Shown: positions 31,009 to 40,406, counted from the stretch's first letter. The stretch: DNA of 64,000 nt from Streptomyces sp. GESEQ-35 (GCF_017948485.1 NZ_JAFFSX010000005.1:372001-436000); one strand, 5' to 3'. The notes: generated by a model from the sequence alone, not told the origin. Made by a program: numbers and translations.

Positions 31009-31920
31009 TCATCCCAGCGTCAGCGACGCCTGCACCGGCAGGTGGTCGCTCGGGAACTGGCCGTTCGCGGCGAAGGTGTTGATCGACGCGCGGTGCGTCG
31101 TGACCCCCGGCGTGGCCAGGATCCAGTCGATTCGGTCGCCGTCCGGCGTCAGCGGCTTGTAGCCGTGGAACGTCGCGTACAGCGGGCTCCGCTCGGCGGC
31201 CGTGTCCCAGGTGTCGACGAGACCGGCGCTCAGCATGGTGTCGTAGACCGGGTTCTTGTGGGCCGCGACATTGAAGTCGCCCGTCACCAGGAGGGGCAGC
31301 GCGGGGTCCAGTCCGGCGATCCGCTGGACGGTCAGCGCGGCGGCACGCGCGCGTGCGTTCTGGCTCGCGTTGTCGAGGTGGGTGTTGAGGAAGTAGAACT
31401 CCCGGCCGCCGTCGGCCAGATCGCGGAAGCGGACCCAGGTGACCATCCGGATGGAGCCGCCGCCCCAGGTGTTGGAGCCGATGACGTTCGGGGTGTCGGA
31501 GAGCCAGAAGTGGTCGTACTCGAGCGGGGCGAGCCGGCGGGTGTCGTAGAAGATCGCCATGAACTCGTCGCGGCTGCCGCCCGCGCGCCCGGTGCCGATC
31601 CAGTCGTAGTGGGCCCCGAGATCCGACTCGATGTCCCGGAGCTGCTGGTAGAGGCCTTCCTGGGTGCCGATGAGGTGGAGGCCTTCGCGGCGCAGCAGCT
31701 CCCGCATCACCGGTCTGCGGACGGTCCAGCTGTTGGGTTCGGTGGTGCTAGCGAAGCGGAGGTTGAAGGACATGACCTCCAGGTGGCCGTTCGCGGACCG
31801 GGATTCCTCCGCCGAGGCGGACGGTCCGGACAGTGCTGTACTGGAGAGCGGAACGGCGACCGCCGCCGCTAACGCGGTCTTCAGACCCAGACGGCGCGTG
31901 ACTCGGCTGTGCTGCGGCAC
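31009..31920 (-). CDS. Secreted endonuclease/exonuclease/phosphatase-family protein
   Basis: A 303-residue exported enzyme. The N-terminus has a twin-arginine-type motif (VTRRLGLKTAL) and a signal ending ASAEE near residue 38. The EEP fold shows MSFNLRF, GTQEGLYQQL (metal-binding Glu), FLNTHLDN, VTGDFNVAAH and PSDHLPVQA, the full catalytic set. Substrate could be DNA, RNA or a phosphodiester such as sphingomyelin or inositol phosphate. Confidence 0.85.
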   Translation of the reverse strand: MPQHSRVTRRLGLKTALAAAVAVPLSSTALSGPSASAEESRSANGHLEVMSFNLRFASTTEPNSWTVRRPVMRELLRREGLHLIGTQEGLYQQLRDIESDLGAHYDWIGTGRAGGSRDEFMAIFYDTRRLAPLEYDHFWLSDTPNVIGSNTWGGGSIRMVTWVRFRDLADGGREFYFLNTHLDNASQNARARAAALTVQRIAGLDPALPLLVTGDFNVAAHKNPVYDTMLSAGLVDTWDTAAERSPLYATFHGYKPLTPDGDRIDWILATPGVTTHRASINTFAANGQFPSDHLPVQASLTLG

Positions 31921-32084
31921 GGGGGCTCCTTCGGTAGAGGCTGCCGGGCGAGTCGTGCGTACGGAAGTGTTCTATCGCCATGTGAGATGGGCGTGAACAT
32001 GTCGAAAGCCTGGAGTGGACCGGTTCCGAAGTGGTGTTGACCGGCGGGAAGGTCCCCGGATAACTTCGTTCTACGGATTGTTGA

Positions 32085-32099
32085 TTCCGTACTGCGGAA
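32085..32099. promoter_or_regulatory. Operator candidate before the aldolase gene
   Basis: TTCCG-5-CGGAA lies 17 bases before the start codon of the aldolase gene, just upstream of its AGGAGG ribosome site. A regulator bound here could block transcription or translation. Short arms make this tentative. Confidence 0.3.
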
Positions 32100-32115
32100 A
32101 ACAGGAGGGTGTGGG

Positions 32116-33420
32116 ATGGGTCAGGGCCAGCAGGAGAAGGTGGCGACAAGCCTCGCGGGCGCCGTCAGCGAGGAGATCAGCGCCTCCCTCGCGCCGGTCG
32201 ACGCCGAACTGGAGCGCCGCTACCCCGGCGACCCCGGCACCCGTCAGCCCGTCCACACCGTCTACGTCCCCGGTGACGTCTTCGCCGCCGACACCATCCG
32301 CTCCTGGGGCGACAAGGCCCTCGCCGCCCTGGATGAACACGCCCCGGATGCCGCCTCGTTCGCCGCCGTCCTCGGCCTCGCGGACGACCTCGCCGAGCCC
32401 GTCCACGCGCGCGTGCGGGCCAAGCTGGAGCACGAGCCCATCGAGGACCTGCGCGTCGACTTCGAGGACGGCTACGGCCCGCGCCCGGACGCCGAGGAGG
32501 ACGAGGCGGCGGCCCGTGCGGCCAGGCTGATCGCCGAGGCGTACGAGAACCGCACGGCGGCTCCGTACATGGGCATCCGTATGAAGTGTATGGAGGCGCC
32601 GGTACGGGACCGGGGCATCCGCACCCTCGACATCTTCCTGACCGGGCTGATGGAGGCCGGCGGGCTGCCCGACGGGCTGGTCCTGACGCTGCCCAAGGTG
32701 ACGTACGCCGAGCAGGTCACCGCCATGGTGCGACTCCTGGAGGCCTTCGAGAAGGCGCGCGGTATCGAGCCCGGCCGGATCGGCTTCGAGATCCAGATCG
32801 AGACCAGCCAGTCCATCCTCGCCACCGACGGCACCGCCACCGTCGCCCGTATGATCCATGCCGCCGAGGGCCGCGCCACCGGCCTGCACTACGGCACCTT
32901 CGACTACAGCGCCTGCCTCGGCGTCTCCGCCGCCTACCAGGCCAGCGACCACCCGGCCGCCGACCACGCCAAGGCGATCATGCAGGTCGCGGCGGCGGGC
33001 ACGGGCGTACGCGTCTCGGACGGCTCCACCAACGTCCTCCCGATCGGTACCACCGCGAAGGTCCACGACGCCTGGCGGCTGCACTACGGCCTCACCCGGC
33101 GCGCCCTGGCCCGCGCCTACTACCAGGGCTGGGACATGCACCCCGGTCACATCCCGACCCGGTACGCGGCCGTCTTCGCCTTCTACCGCGAGGGCTTCGA
33201 GCAGGCCGCGGCCCGCCTCACCCGGTACGCCAACCGGGCCGGCGGCGACGTCATGGACGAGCCCGCCACCGCGAAGGCGCTGAGCGGGTATCTGCTGCGG
33301 GGCCTGGACTGCGGCGCGCTCGACATCGCCGAGGTCGCGCGCGCGACCGGGCTCACCAGGGCCGACCTGGAGGGCTTCGCGGTACCCCGGCGCGGGGATC
33401 TGACGGCATCCGCCAAGTGA
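32116..33420 (+). CDS. HpcH/HpaI-citrate-lyase-like aldolase (DUF6986 type)
   Basis: A 434-residue TIM-barrel protein of the malyl-CoA lyase/citrate lyase beta class. Landmarks are DLRVDFEDGYGPR (metal-binding acidic residues), GIRMKCMEAPVRDRG, the IGFEIQIETSQS strand with the metal-binding Glu and HYGTFDYSACLG. It would cleave or form a C-C bond in a keto- or hydroxy-acid. It is longer than HpaI (about 260 residues) because of an extra C-terminal helical part. Start ATG has AGGAGG 8 bases upstream. In other actinomycetes this family is found near purine (ureide) breakdown genes; none are seen here. Confidence 0.8.
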   Translation: MGQGQQEKVATSLAGAVSEEISASLAPVDAELERRYPGDPGTRQPVHTVYVPGDVFAADTIRSWGDKALAALDEHAPDAASFAAVLGLADDLAEPVHARVRAKLEHEPIEDLRVDFEDGYGPRPDAEEDEAAARAARLIAEAYENRTAAPYMGIRMKCMEAPVRDRGIRTLDIFLTGLMEAGGLPDGLVLTLPKVTYAEQVTAMVRLLEAFEKARGIEPGRIGFEIQIETSQSILATDGTATVARMIHAAEGRATGLHYGTFDYSACLGVSAAYQASDHPAADHAKAIMQVAAAGTGVRVSDGSTNVLPIGTTAKVHDAWRLHYGLTRRALARAYYQGWDMHPGHIPTRYAAVFAFYREGFEQAAARLTRYANRAGGDVMDEPATAKALSGYLLRGLDCGALDIAEVARATGLTRADLEGFAVPRRGDLTASAK

Positions 33421-33523
33421 CGAAGTAGCGGAGCTGTCACAGCCGAGGTCTCCTGACCGCGCTGTCACTGGCGCCCCGTAGTCTGTACGGCACGAAAAGG
33501 CGTGTCACAGGAACGGGGCAGCG

Positions 33524-35341
33524 GTGTCATCGGGGGAGAACGGACAGACGGACGAGGCCGGTCGACTGCTGGCCGGGCGCTATCGCGTCGTGGCCCAGCT
33601 CGGACGCGGCGGCATGGGCGTGGTCTGGCGGGCCGTCGACGAGGTCCTCGGTCGCGAGGTCGCCGTCAAGGAACTGCGCACCTATACCGATGCCGACGGC
33701 CCCGAGCTCGCCGATCTACGGCTGCGAATGCAACGCGAGGCCCGCGCGGCGGCCCGGGTGCGTCACCCCGGAGTCGTGGCCGTGCACGACGTGTCCGAGG
33801 TCGACGGCCGTCCGCTGATCGTCATGGAACTGGTCGACGGCCCGTCCCTGGACGCGGTCCTGCGCGAGCGTGGCCCCCTCGACCCGCGCGAGGCGGCCGG
33901 CATCGGAGCCAAGGTGCTGGACGCGTTGGCCGCGGCCCACCGCGCCGGCGTCCTGCACCGCGACGTGAAGCCGGGCAACATCCTGCTCGAGCGCTCGGGC
34001 CGCGTGGTCCTCACCGACTTCGGCATCGCCACCATGGACGACCCGGGCGACGGCTCGAACACCCACCTCACCCGCACCGGCCACCTCGTCGGATCTCTGG
34101 ACTACATGGCCCCCGAGCGGGCCCAGGGCGCCGACCCCGGCCCGGCCTCCGACGTCTGGGCGCTGGGCGCCACGCTCTACGCGGCCGTCGAGGGCGTCGC
34201 GCCCTTCCGCCGTACGTCGACCTTCTCCACCCTCACCGCCATCGTCGCCGAACCGCCGCCGGAGCCGCACCGGGCCGGACCCCTCGGCCCCGTGCTCCAA
34301 CTCCTGCTGGACAAGCGGCCCGAGGGCCGTCCGGCGGCCGACGAGGCACGGGAGCTGCTTCAGCGGGTGGCGGACGGGTCGGGGACGGACGTACCGACGA
34401 CGACACTGCGGGCGAGCGGCGTTCCTCGGGAAGAGACACAGCCCAGCATTCCTCCGGCGGTGCCGTCGGGGTTCGGGCCGCCGGAGCCCGCCGCGCCCGT
34501 GACGCAGGGGGCGGAAGCGCCAGGACCGTCCGGGCAGGAGGGACCGACCGGTTCGGGGACACCGGGCTTCGGTTCGCCGGCACAGGCCGGACCAGGGACA
34601 CCGGGCTTCGGCCCGGCCACGCCCGTCGCCCAGGACTCGGCCCCCACCGACCCTGTCGCCGCGTCGGCCCCTTCCCGCCGCAAGGGACGTGGCCTGCTGG
34701 CCGCGGCGGCCGTCATCGTCGTCCTCGCGGCGACTGGGGGCACCATCGCCCTGGTGAACAACAAGGGCGATGCGAAAGCCGGCGCCCGGCCCACGTCTTC
34801 CGCCACCTCCGCCGGTGTGACGCCTTCGGCGTCCGGCAGCCCGGACGCCGACCGCTCCGACACCGCCAAGCCCACCGAGCAGGGCGACGAGAGGACACCC
34901 ACGCCGTCGTCGGCGCCGCCCGAGAAGGGCGAGGACACGTCCGGCGGCCAGGATTCCACACCCGCACCGACCAAGACGGCCGGCGGCGGCACGACGGGAG
35001 GCGGCGCCAACAGCGGTGGCTCGACCGGCGGGGGCGGCGAGACCACCCCGCCGCCGACCGCCGCCTGCGAGTCCATCGGCGGCGGCAAGTACAACTGCGA
35101 GGTCTGGATGACCGCCAAGTCGTACACCGCCGACGGCACCGAGGCCGGCACCCTCAACGCGGGCACCAACTACTTCTACTGCCAGGCGAATCTGGGGCGC
35201 AGGGAGACCTACGGCGAGTGGACGAACGTCTGGTGGGCCAAGACGGACGACGATAGCGGCAACACCGGCGTCTACATCAGCGACGTCTACATCCAGGGCG
35301 GTGACAACGACCAGCCGGTCCCCGGGCTCCCGACCTGCTGA
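33524..35341 (+). CDS. Receptor-type serine/threonine protein kinase
   Basis: A 605-residue membrane kinase of the PknB class. Kinase domain 15-280: GRGGMGVVW glycine loop, Lys49 (AVKEL), HRDVKPGN with Asp147, DFG Asp165, a GSLDYMAPER activation segment. A Pro-, Gly- and Thr-rich linker follows, then one transmembrane helix at about 390-410 (LLAAAAVIVVLAATGGTIAL) and a long disordered Ser/Thr-rich outer part. The last 75 residues form a small Cys-containing domain (CESIGGGKYNCEV...YCQANLG) outside the cell, probably the sensor. GTG start 33524. Its 3' end overlaps the next gene by 55 bases. Confidence 0.9.
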   Translation: MSSGENGQTDEAGRLLAGRYRVVAQLGRGGMGVVWRAVDEVLGREVAVKELRTYTDADGPELADLRLRMQREARAAARVRHPGVVAVHDVSEVDGRPLIVMELVDGPSLDAVLRERGPLDPREAAGIGAKVLDALAAAHRAGVLHRDVKPGNILLERSGRVVLTDFGIATMDDPGDGSNTHLTRTGHLVGSLDYMAPERAQGADPGPASDVWALGATLYAAVEGVAPFRRTSTFSTLTAIVAEPPPEPHRAGPLGPVLQLLLDKRPEGRPAADEARELLQRVADGSGTDVPTTTLRASGVPREETQPSIPPAVPSGFGPPEPAAPVTQGAEAPGPSGQEGPTGSGTPGFGSPAQAGPGTPGFGPATPVAQDSAPTDPVAASAPSRRKGRGLLAAAAVIVVLAATGGTIALVNNKGDAKAGARPTSSATSAGVTPSASGSPDADRSDTAKPTEQGDERTPTPSSAPPEKGEDTSGGQDSTPAPTKTAGGGTTGGGANSGGSTGGGGETTPPPTAACESIGGGKYNCEVWMTAKSYTADGTEAGTLNAGTNYFYCQANLGRRETYGEWTNVWWAKTDDDSGNTGVYISDVYIQGGDNDQPVPGLPTC

Positions 35342-36081
35342 ACCGTCAGGTACCGCTCCAGTCCCGAGGCCGTCACCAGCGTCTCCTCGGCGAGCAGCCG
35401 CGTCCCCGCCGCGCACAGCCGCCAGTCGGCACGGGCCCGCGCGCAGAACTCCTCCGGCGTGCCACCGAACAGCTCCCTCAACCGCGCCGAGCCCGCGAGG
35501 AGTTCGGTGAGCAGCGCACGCTGCCCCGGGTGGGTGCGCGGGGCGCCGGTGCCGTCGTGCAGGACGCCGCGGCGGTTGACGTACACGAACGCACCGCGAA
35601 GCCCGGTGCCGTCCTCCAGCTCCACGAGCACCTCCGGCGCGGGCAGCCAGACTCGGCCGTAGTTGCCGCCCGGCAGCGGCACGCCCTCGCTCGTGTCGAC
35701 CACCGCGAGCTGTTCGGCATCCAGCCAGGTAACGAACAACTCCCGGACCTGACCCGGCGCTTCGAACGGTGACGCGGACACATAGCCCATGCGGCTCACA
35801 TGCGCTGAGACGCCGACCTCGACGCCCGTGACCCGGGCCTTCACCATCGGCACGGGGGAGGCGATCCCCGACGCGGCCATCTTGTACCGCAGTTGGGCCG
35901 GGCAGGCGTTGGAGCCGACCGCGAGAACGGGGACGCGGTCCTCGTACACCAGCCGGTCGAGCGGCAGCAGCCGGTCACCGTCCAGGAGGCCGGACTCCTT
36001 CGGCCACGCGCCCGGGTAGAGCAGCGGATGATCGCGCGGAGCGTCGGCAAGGTCCAGCGATTCCAGGGTGCGGTCGTCCAC
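35287..36081 (-). CDS. Gamma-glutamylcyclotransferase-like (AIG2-fold) protein
   Basis: A 264-residue soluble protein. VLAVGSNACPAQLRYKM matches the substrate loop (YGSNxxxxxL) of gamma-glutamylcyclotransferase-like proteins, and a later VVDTSEGVPLPGGNYGRVWL plus LVELEDGTGLRGAFVYV fit the same fold. It is larger than usual members (120-190 residues), with added N- and C-terminal parts. It may act on gamma-glutamyl amines or peptides. It overlaps the kinase tail-to-tail by 55 bases and lies 8 bases downstream of the LacI gene's stop, so it may be transcribed with lacI. Confidence 0.6.
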   Translation of the reverse strand: MDDRTLESLDLADAPRDHPLLYPGAWPKESGLLDGDRLLPLDRLVYEDRVPVLAVGSNACPAQLRYKMAASGIASPVPMVKARVTGVEVGVSAHVSRMGYVSASPFEAPGQVRELFVTWLDAEQLAVVDTSEGVPLPGGNYGRVWLPAPEVLVELEDGTGLRGAFVYVNRRGVLHDGTGAPRTHPGQRALLTELLAGSARLRELFGGTPEEFCARARADWRLCAAGTRLLAEETLVTASGLERYLTVQQVGSPGTGWSLSPPWM

Positions 36082-36089
36082 GGGCGCCC

Positions 36090-37196
36090 TCAGTCCGTCG
36101 GCGCCAGTTCGCCCGAGCCGCGGGTGATCAGCCGGGTGGGGAGCTCGATGCGCTCGGGGACGAGCAGGGAGCCGTCCAGCTGGCGGAAGAGGCGCTCGGC
36201 CGCGGTACGGCCGAGGGTGGCGGCGTCCTGGGCGACGACCGTGACGCCCGGCTGAAGCAGATCGGCGAGCTCGATGTCGTCGAACCCGACCAGGGCAACC
36301 CGGCGGGAGTGCTCGGCGAGCACCCGGATCACGGTGACCGTCACGCGGTTGTTGCCCGCGAAGACCGCGGTCACGGGCGAGGGACCGGAGAGCATCTCCT
36401 CGGTCGCCCGGCGCACCCGCTCGGGGTCCGTCACGCCCAGGGACATCCAGGAGTCCTCGACCGGTATCCCCGCGTCCTCCATGGCCGCCCGGTAGCCGCG
36501 CAGCCGCTCGGCGGCCGTGTGGATGCGGGGCATGTCGCCGATGAAGCCGATCCGGCGGTGGCCGTGGGCGATGAGGTGGGCCACACCGTCGCGGGCGCCG
36601 CCGTAGCTGTCCGAGAGCACGACATCGGCGTCGATCTTCCCGGCCGGACGGTCCACGAACACGGTGGCCACGCCCGCCCTCAGCTCCGGCTCCAGATAAC
36701 GGTGGTCGTCACCGGCCGGGATGACGACCAGCCCGTCCACCCGCCGTGCGCACAGCGCCAGCACCAGCTCCTGCTCACGGTCCGGGTCCTCCGCGCTGGA
36801 GCCGTTGATGAGCAGGGCGCCGTGTGCGCGGGCCACCTCCTCGACCGCGCGGCTGAGCGGCCCGTAGAACGGGTCCGCGAGGTCCTCCAGGACCAGGCCG
36901 ATACTGGCGGTACGGCCCTTGCGGAGCACCCGCGCGCTGTCGTTGCGGCGGAAGCCCAGGGCGTCGATGGCCTCCTGGACGCGGCGCTCCGTCTCGGGTG
37001 TGACCCCCGGCTCTCCGTTGACCACGCGCGACACTGTTTTCAGACCGACTCCCGCACGCGCCGCCACGTCCTTCATGGTGGGACGATTGCCGTAGCGGTT
37101 CCCGGAGATGCGGTCTGCGAAGCGATCTGCACGGCGGCTGGTCTCGGGCACAGTGCGCTGTCCTGTCCTGTCGTCCACGGGGATGCGTCGGGCCAT
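36090..37196 (-). CDS. LacI-family transcriptional regulator
   Basis: A 368-residue sugar-responsive repressor. The HTH is PTMKDVAARAGVGLKTVSRVVNG, followed by the periplasmic-binding-like domain (SIGLVLEDLADPFYGPLSRAVEE, ... RRIGFIGDMPRIHTAAERLRG, ... ALVGFDDIELADLLQPGVTVV). About 40 extra basic residues precede the HTH if ATG 37196 is used; a further ATG at 37226 is possible. It is divergent from a ROK sugar kinase and a perfect operator-like palindrome lies between them. Confidence 0.9.
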   Translation of the reverse strand: MARRIPVDDRTGQRTVPETSRRADRFADRISGNRYGNRPTMKDVAARAGVGLKTVSRVVNGEPGVTPETERRVQEAIDALGFRRNDSARVLRKGRTASIGLVLEDLADPFYGPLSRAVEEVARAHGALLINGSSAEDPDREQELVLALCARRVDGLVVIPAGDDHRYLEPELRAGVATVFVDRPAGKIDADVVLSDSYGGARDGVAHLIAHGHRRIGFIGDMPRIHTAAERLRGYRAAMEDAGIPVEDSWMSLGVTDPERVRRATEEMLSGPSPVTAVFAGNNRVTVTVIRVLAEHSRRVALVGFDDIELADLLQPGVTVVAQDAATLGRTAAERLFRQLDGSLLVPERIELPTRLITRGSGELAPTD

Positions 37197-37234
37197 GGTC
37201 TTGTATGAGGATGTGGCGTCGAGCATAGAGCCTG

Positions 37235-37246
37235 GACAACGTTGTC
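37235..37246. promoter_or_regulatory. LacI-type operator between lacI and ROK genes
   Basis: GACAACGTTGTC is a perfect 12-bp palindrome with the central CG typical of LacI-family sites. On the minus strand it overlaps a possible promoter for the regulator (CTGACA, 15-base spacer, TATGCT), consistent with autoregulation and shared control of the divergent ROK gene. Confidence 0.6.
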
Positions 37247-37364
37247 AGATGCGGGAGAGACTGTCCACCGCAATCTCCGGCCTGCGTCCCCACCGTGAGA
37301 CCGGCCCACCCTTTTCCCGTTGTAGACGGGGAGATCCGATCCTTGACGGGGAGATCAGACACTG

Positions 37365-38318
37365 ATGCACACCGACCTCGTGGCCGCGCTCGACATCGGC
37401 GGCACCAAGATCGCCGGAGCGCTGGTGGACGGCCACGGCAGCATCCTGGTGCGTGCGCAGCGCGCGACGCCGGCGCAGGAGGACGGCGAATCCGTGATGC
37501 GCGCCGTCGAGGAGGTGCTCGGCGAACTCACCGCGTCCGAGCTGTGGGGCCGGGCGACCGCCCTCGGCATCGGCAGCGCGGGCCCGGTGGACGCCTCCGC
37601 GGGCACGGTGAGCCCGGTGAACGTGCCCGGCTGGCGCGACTACCCGCTCGTACGGCGCGTGCGGGCCGCCGCCGGAGGGCTGCCCGTCGAGCTGATCGGC
37701 GACGGCGTGGCGATCACGGCGGCCGAGCACTGGCAGGGCGCCGCCCGCGGCCACGACAACGCACTGTGCATGGTCGTCTCCACGGGCGTCGGCGGCGGCC
37801 TGGTCCTGGGCGGCCAGCTGCACCCCGGGCCGACCGGCAACGCGGGCCACATCGGCCACATCAGCGTGGACCTCGACGGCGACCCCTGCCCGTGCGGTTC
37901 GCGCGGCTGCGTGGAGCGCATCGCGAGTGGCCCGAACATCGCGCGGCGCGCGATCGAAGGCGGCTGGCGTCCGGGCCCCGACGGTGACACGTCCGCCGCC
38001 GCGGTGGCCGCCGCCGCCCGCGCGGGCGACCCGGTCGCCGTTGCCTCCTTCGAGCGCGCCGCCCAGGCCCTGGCCGCCGGCATCGCCGCCACCGCGACCC
38101 TGGTCGAGATCGACATCGCGGTCATCGGCGGGGGTGTCGGCAAGGCGGGCGATGTGCTGTTCACCCCGCTGCGCAAGGCGCTGGCCGACTACGCCACCCT
38201 GTCCTTCGTCCAGCGACTGACGGTGACGCCGGCGCAGATGGGGACGGACGCGGGACTGGTGGGTGCGGCCGCGGCCGCGCTCGCCAAGGGGGCGGACGCG
38301 GCCGCGGCGGGGGTGTGA
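37365..38318 (+). CDS. ROK-family sugar kinase (glucokinase-like)
   Basis: A 317-residue kinase. ATP loop AALDIGGTKIAGALVDG, a catalytic Asp in ELIGDGVAI, the ROK signature region GGGLVLGG...GNAGHIGH and the zinc site DPCPCGSRGCVE. It has no HTH, so it is an enzyme rather than a ROK repressor. It would phosphorylate glucose or a related hexose and is probably controlled by the divergent LacI protein. An alpha-galactosidase gene follows in convergent orientation. Confidence 0.9.
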   Translation: MHTDLVAALDIGGTKIAGALVDGHGSILVRAQRATPAQEDGESVMRAVEEVLGELTASELWGRATALGIGSAGPVDASAGTVSPVNVPGWRDYPLVRRVRAAAGGLPVELIGDGVAITAAEHWQGAARGHDNALCMVVSTGVGGGLVLGGQLHPGPTGNAGHIGHISVDLDGDPCPCGSRGCVERIASGPNIARRAIEGGWRPGPDGDTSAAAVAAAARAGDPVAVASFERAAQALAAGIAATATLVEIDIAVIGGGVGKAGDVLFTPLRKALADYATLSFVQRLTVTPAQMGTDAGLVGAAAAALAKGADAAAAGV

Positions 38319-38343
38319 GGCGGGACGGCCTCGGCAGGAACGT

Positions 38344-38358
38344 TCAGCCTGCGGCTGA
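38344..38358. terminator. Short hairpin between ROK and alpha-galactosidase genes
   Basis: TCAGCC-TGC-GGCTGA is a 6-bp stem in the 57-base gap between convergent genes. Weak but well placed. Confidence 0.35.
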
Positions 38359-38375
38359 CTGCGAAGGCGCCGGCC

Positions 38376-40406
38376 TCAGCAGCTCAGCTGCGCGTCCGCC
38401 CAGTCCGCGTGGTCCCAGGTGGAGCCGTCGCCGCCGTCGGTGACGACGAGGCGGATCGTCTCGGCGCCCGTCACGTCCGCGGTCAGCGGCTGGGCAGGCA
38501 TCGCGGTGGTGAGAACGCCCGTCGAGGCGGCTTTGGTGCCGTCGGCCCAGATCTCGAAGGCGACGGTGCCGGTTGTCTGTGCCTCGTCATCGACACCGAC
38601 ATCCGCGCTGACCGTCTCGCACCCGCCGCCGGCGTAGTACTCGACCACGCTCTCGGCGTGCACACCGAGCCCCTTGTCGTACACGACTCCCTCAAGAGTG
38701 ATGGGGTTGCCGTCCCCCGCGCTGTTCTCGCCGTTGCTGGTGTTGCGCTCGACCGGCCCCCAGCCGTTGGTGGTCGACAGCCACGGAAGATCACCGAGCC
38801 CGGACGTCCCTGAGGGTGGTGCCACCACCACGGACACGGCAATGGGCACCGTGCTGTCGACCCGGGTACCCGACGGGGAGCGGTAACTCGCCTTGAGCGT
38901 CAGGTCGTACGGCCCTGCGGGCGTCCCCTGCGGAGGGATCACCTGCCACTTCGTGCGCAGCGACTTGCCCGTGGGTACGACCTTCGCGGTCGTCGGTGAC
39001 TGCGCTTTGACGGTCCACCCCTCGGGCCCGGTCAGCTTGGCGGAGACGCGCTCGGCAGGTGTGCGTCCCAGGTCGGTGACGGTGGACGTCAGAGCGGCCG
39101 GCGCGCCTGGCTCGAGCAACGGGCTGCCGTCCAGGCCGAGTTCGACGGCGGGCGGGTGCTCGGCCCAGCGGGGGTCGGCCGCGACCCGTACGAGAACGGT
39201 GCCGTGCGCCGGGACGGTGGCCGAGATCGCGCCCGCGGTGTTGTAGCTCTTGTGCTGCCACAGGTCGCGCAGGGTGTAGGCGCGGGCTTCGGGCAGGCCG
39301 ACGGCCGACGCGGACGTGGTGACGCGCTGGGCCCTGCCGGACTCGTTGAACAGCGCCACCGCGCGGCTGCCGTCCCGCATCTCCTTGGCGACGACCCAGC
39401 GTCCGCCCTCCGACGACACGACCGTGCCCTGCTTGCCCAGCGGGTCCTGGTCGACCCCGATGACCTCCTTGTTGCCGAGGATCTCGAAGGTCGCGTCGGA
39501 CGCTCCGCGCAGGTCGGAGCCGATCAGCAGCGGCGCGGCCATGATCGACCAGAGCGAGAAGTGCGAGCGGTACTCGGTGTCCGTCATGCCGCCGTTGCCG
39601 ACCTCCAGCATGTCGGGGTCGTTCCAGCGCCCCGGACCGGCGTGCTCTGCGAGCGGGAGGTTCTGCTTCAGGATCGACAGCATCGAACTCCAGCTGTCGC
39701 TGATGTCGCCGGTGGTGCGCCACAGCTGTCCGACGTCTGCCGCCCACTCCCAGGGTTTGTTCTCGCCCCATTCGCAAATGCTGTAGACGATGGGCCGACC
39801 GGTCGCCAGGAGGGCGTCGCGCATGGTGGTGTAGCGCTGCTTCGCGTCCACGCCTTGGTTGTTGCAGTTGTCGTACTTGAGGTAGTCGACACCCCAGTCG
39901 GCAAACTGCTGCGCGTCGCTGTACTCGTGGCCCAGCGCGCCCGGGAAGCCTGCGTCGTTGCAGGTCTTCGTGCCGGCGCTGGTGTAGATGCCGAACTTGA
40001 GCCCCTTGGCGTGCACGTAGTCGGCGACCGCCTTGAGGCCGTTCGGGAAGCGGGCGGGGTCGGGCACGAGTTTGCCGTTCGCGTCCCGCGTCGGCAGGGC
40101 CCAGCAGTCGTCGAGGTTGACGTATTGGTATCCGGCGTCCTTGAGGCCCTTCTCGACGAATATGTCGGCGATTCCCTTGACCATGGATTCGTCGAACTCG
40201 GCACGGCAGTTCGTGGAGTTCCAGTTGTTGAAGCCCATCGGCGGGGTGAGGGCGAGGCCGTCGGCCGGGGCCGGGGCTGTGTTGTCGGCGTTCTCGGCGG
40301 CTGCGGCGGCGTGGACAGGTGCGGCGAGTCCTGCCGTGCACAGGAGCCCTGCCGTGAGTGCTCCGACCATTCTTCTGCGGGTTGTGCGGGTGTGAGGGTG
40401 ACGCAT
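38376..40406 (-). CDS. Secreted GH27 alpha-galactosidase with NPCBM domain
   Basis: A 676-residue exported enzyme. The signal carries twin Arg (TRRRMVGALTAGLLCTAGLA) and ends near residue 35. The GH27 barrel shows LALTPPMGFNNWNS, NLDDCW, the nucleophile in YLKYDNCN and the acid/base Asp in GRWNDPDMLEVGN. After a beta-sandwich and an NEW3-like domain (APAALTSTVTDLGRTPAE), a C-terminal NPCBM module (GVVYDKGLGVHAESVVEYY) would bind galactose-type ligands. It releases alpha-linked galactose from galactomannan or raffinose-type sugars. ATG 40406 has GGAGG 10 bases upstream. Confidence 0.9.
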   Translation of the reverse strand: MRHPHTRTTRRRMVGALTAGLLCTAGLAAPVHAAAAAENADNTAPAPADGLALTPPMGFNNWNSTNCRAEFDESMVKGIADIFVEKGLKDAGYQYVNLDDCWALPTRDANGKLVPDPARFPNGLKAVADYVHAKGLKFGIYTSAGTKTCNDAGFPGALGHEYSDAQQFADWGVDYLKYDNCNNQGVDAKQRYTTMRDALLATGRPIVYSICEWGENKPWEWAADVGQLWRTTGDISDSWSSMLSILKQNLPLAEHAGPGRWNDPDMLEVGNGGMTDTEYRSHFSLWSIMAAPLLIGSDLRGASDATFEILGNKEVIGVDQDPLGKQGTVVSSEGGRWVVAKEMRDGSRAVALFNESGRAQRVTTSASAVGLPEARAYTLRDLWQHKSYNTAGAISATVPAHGTVLVRVAADPRWAEHPPAVELGLDGSPLLEPGAPAALTSTVTDLGRTPAERVSAKLTGPEGWTVKAQSPTTAKVVPTGKSLRTKWQVIPPQGTPAGPYDLTLKASYRSPSGTRVDSTVPIAVSVVVAPPSGTSGLGDLPWLSTTNGWGPVERNTSNGENSAGDGNPITLEGVVYDKGLGVHAESVVEYYAGGGCETVSADVGVDDEAQTTGTVAFEIWADGTKAASTGVLTTAMPAQPLTADVTGAETIRLVVTDGGDGSTWDHADWADAQLSC

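Noticed and set aside
33716..35416. 566-codon minus-strand frame opposite the Ser/Thr kinase
   Set aside because: Low-complexity Gly/Arg/Val composition and no domain; the plus strand carries an intact kinase with all motifs.
36090..40406. A complete galactose/melibiose operon around LacI, ROK and GH27
   Set aside because: The ROK and GH27 genes are convergent, no sugar transporter is present and the LacI-type operator is found only between lacI and ROK. Co-regulation is not supported.
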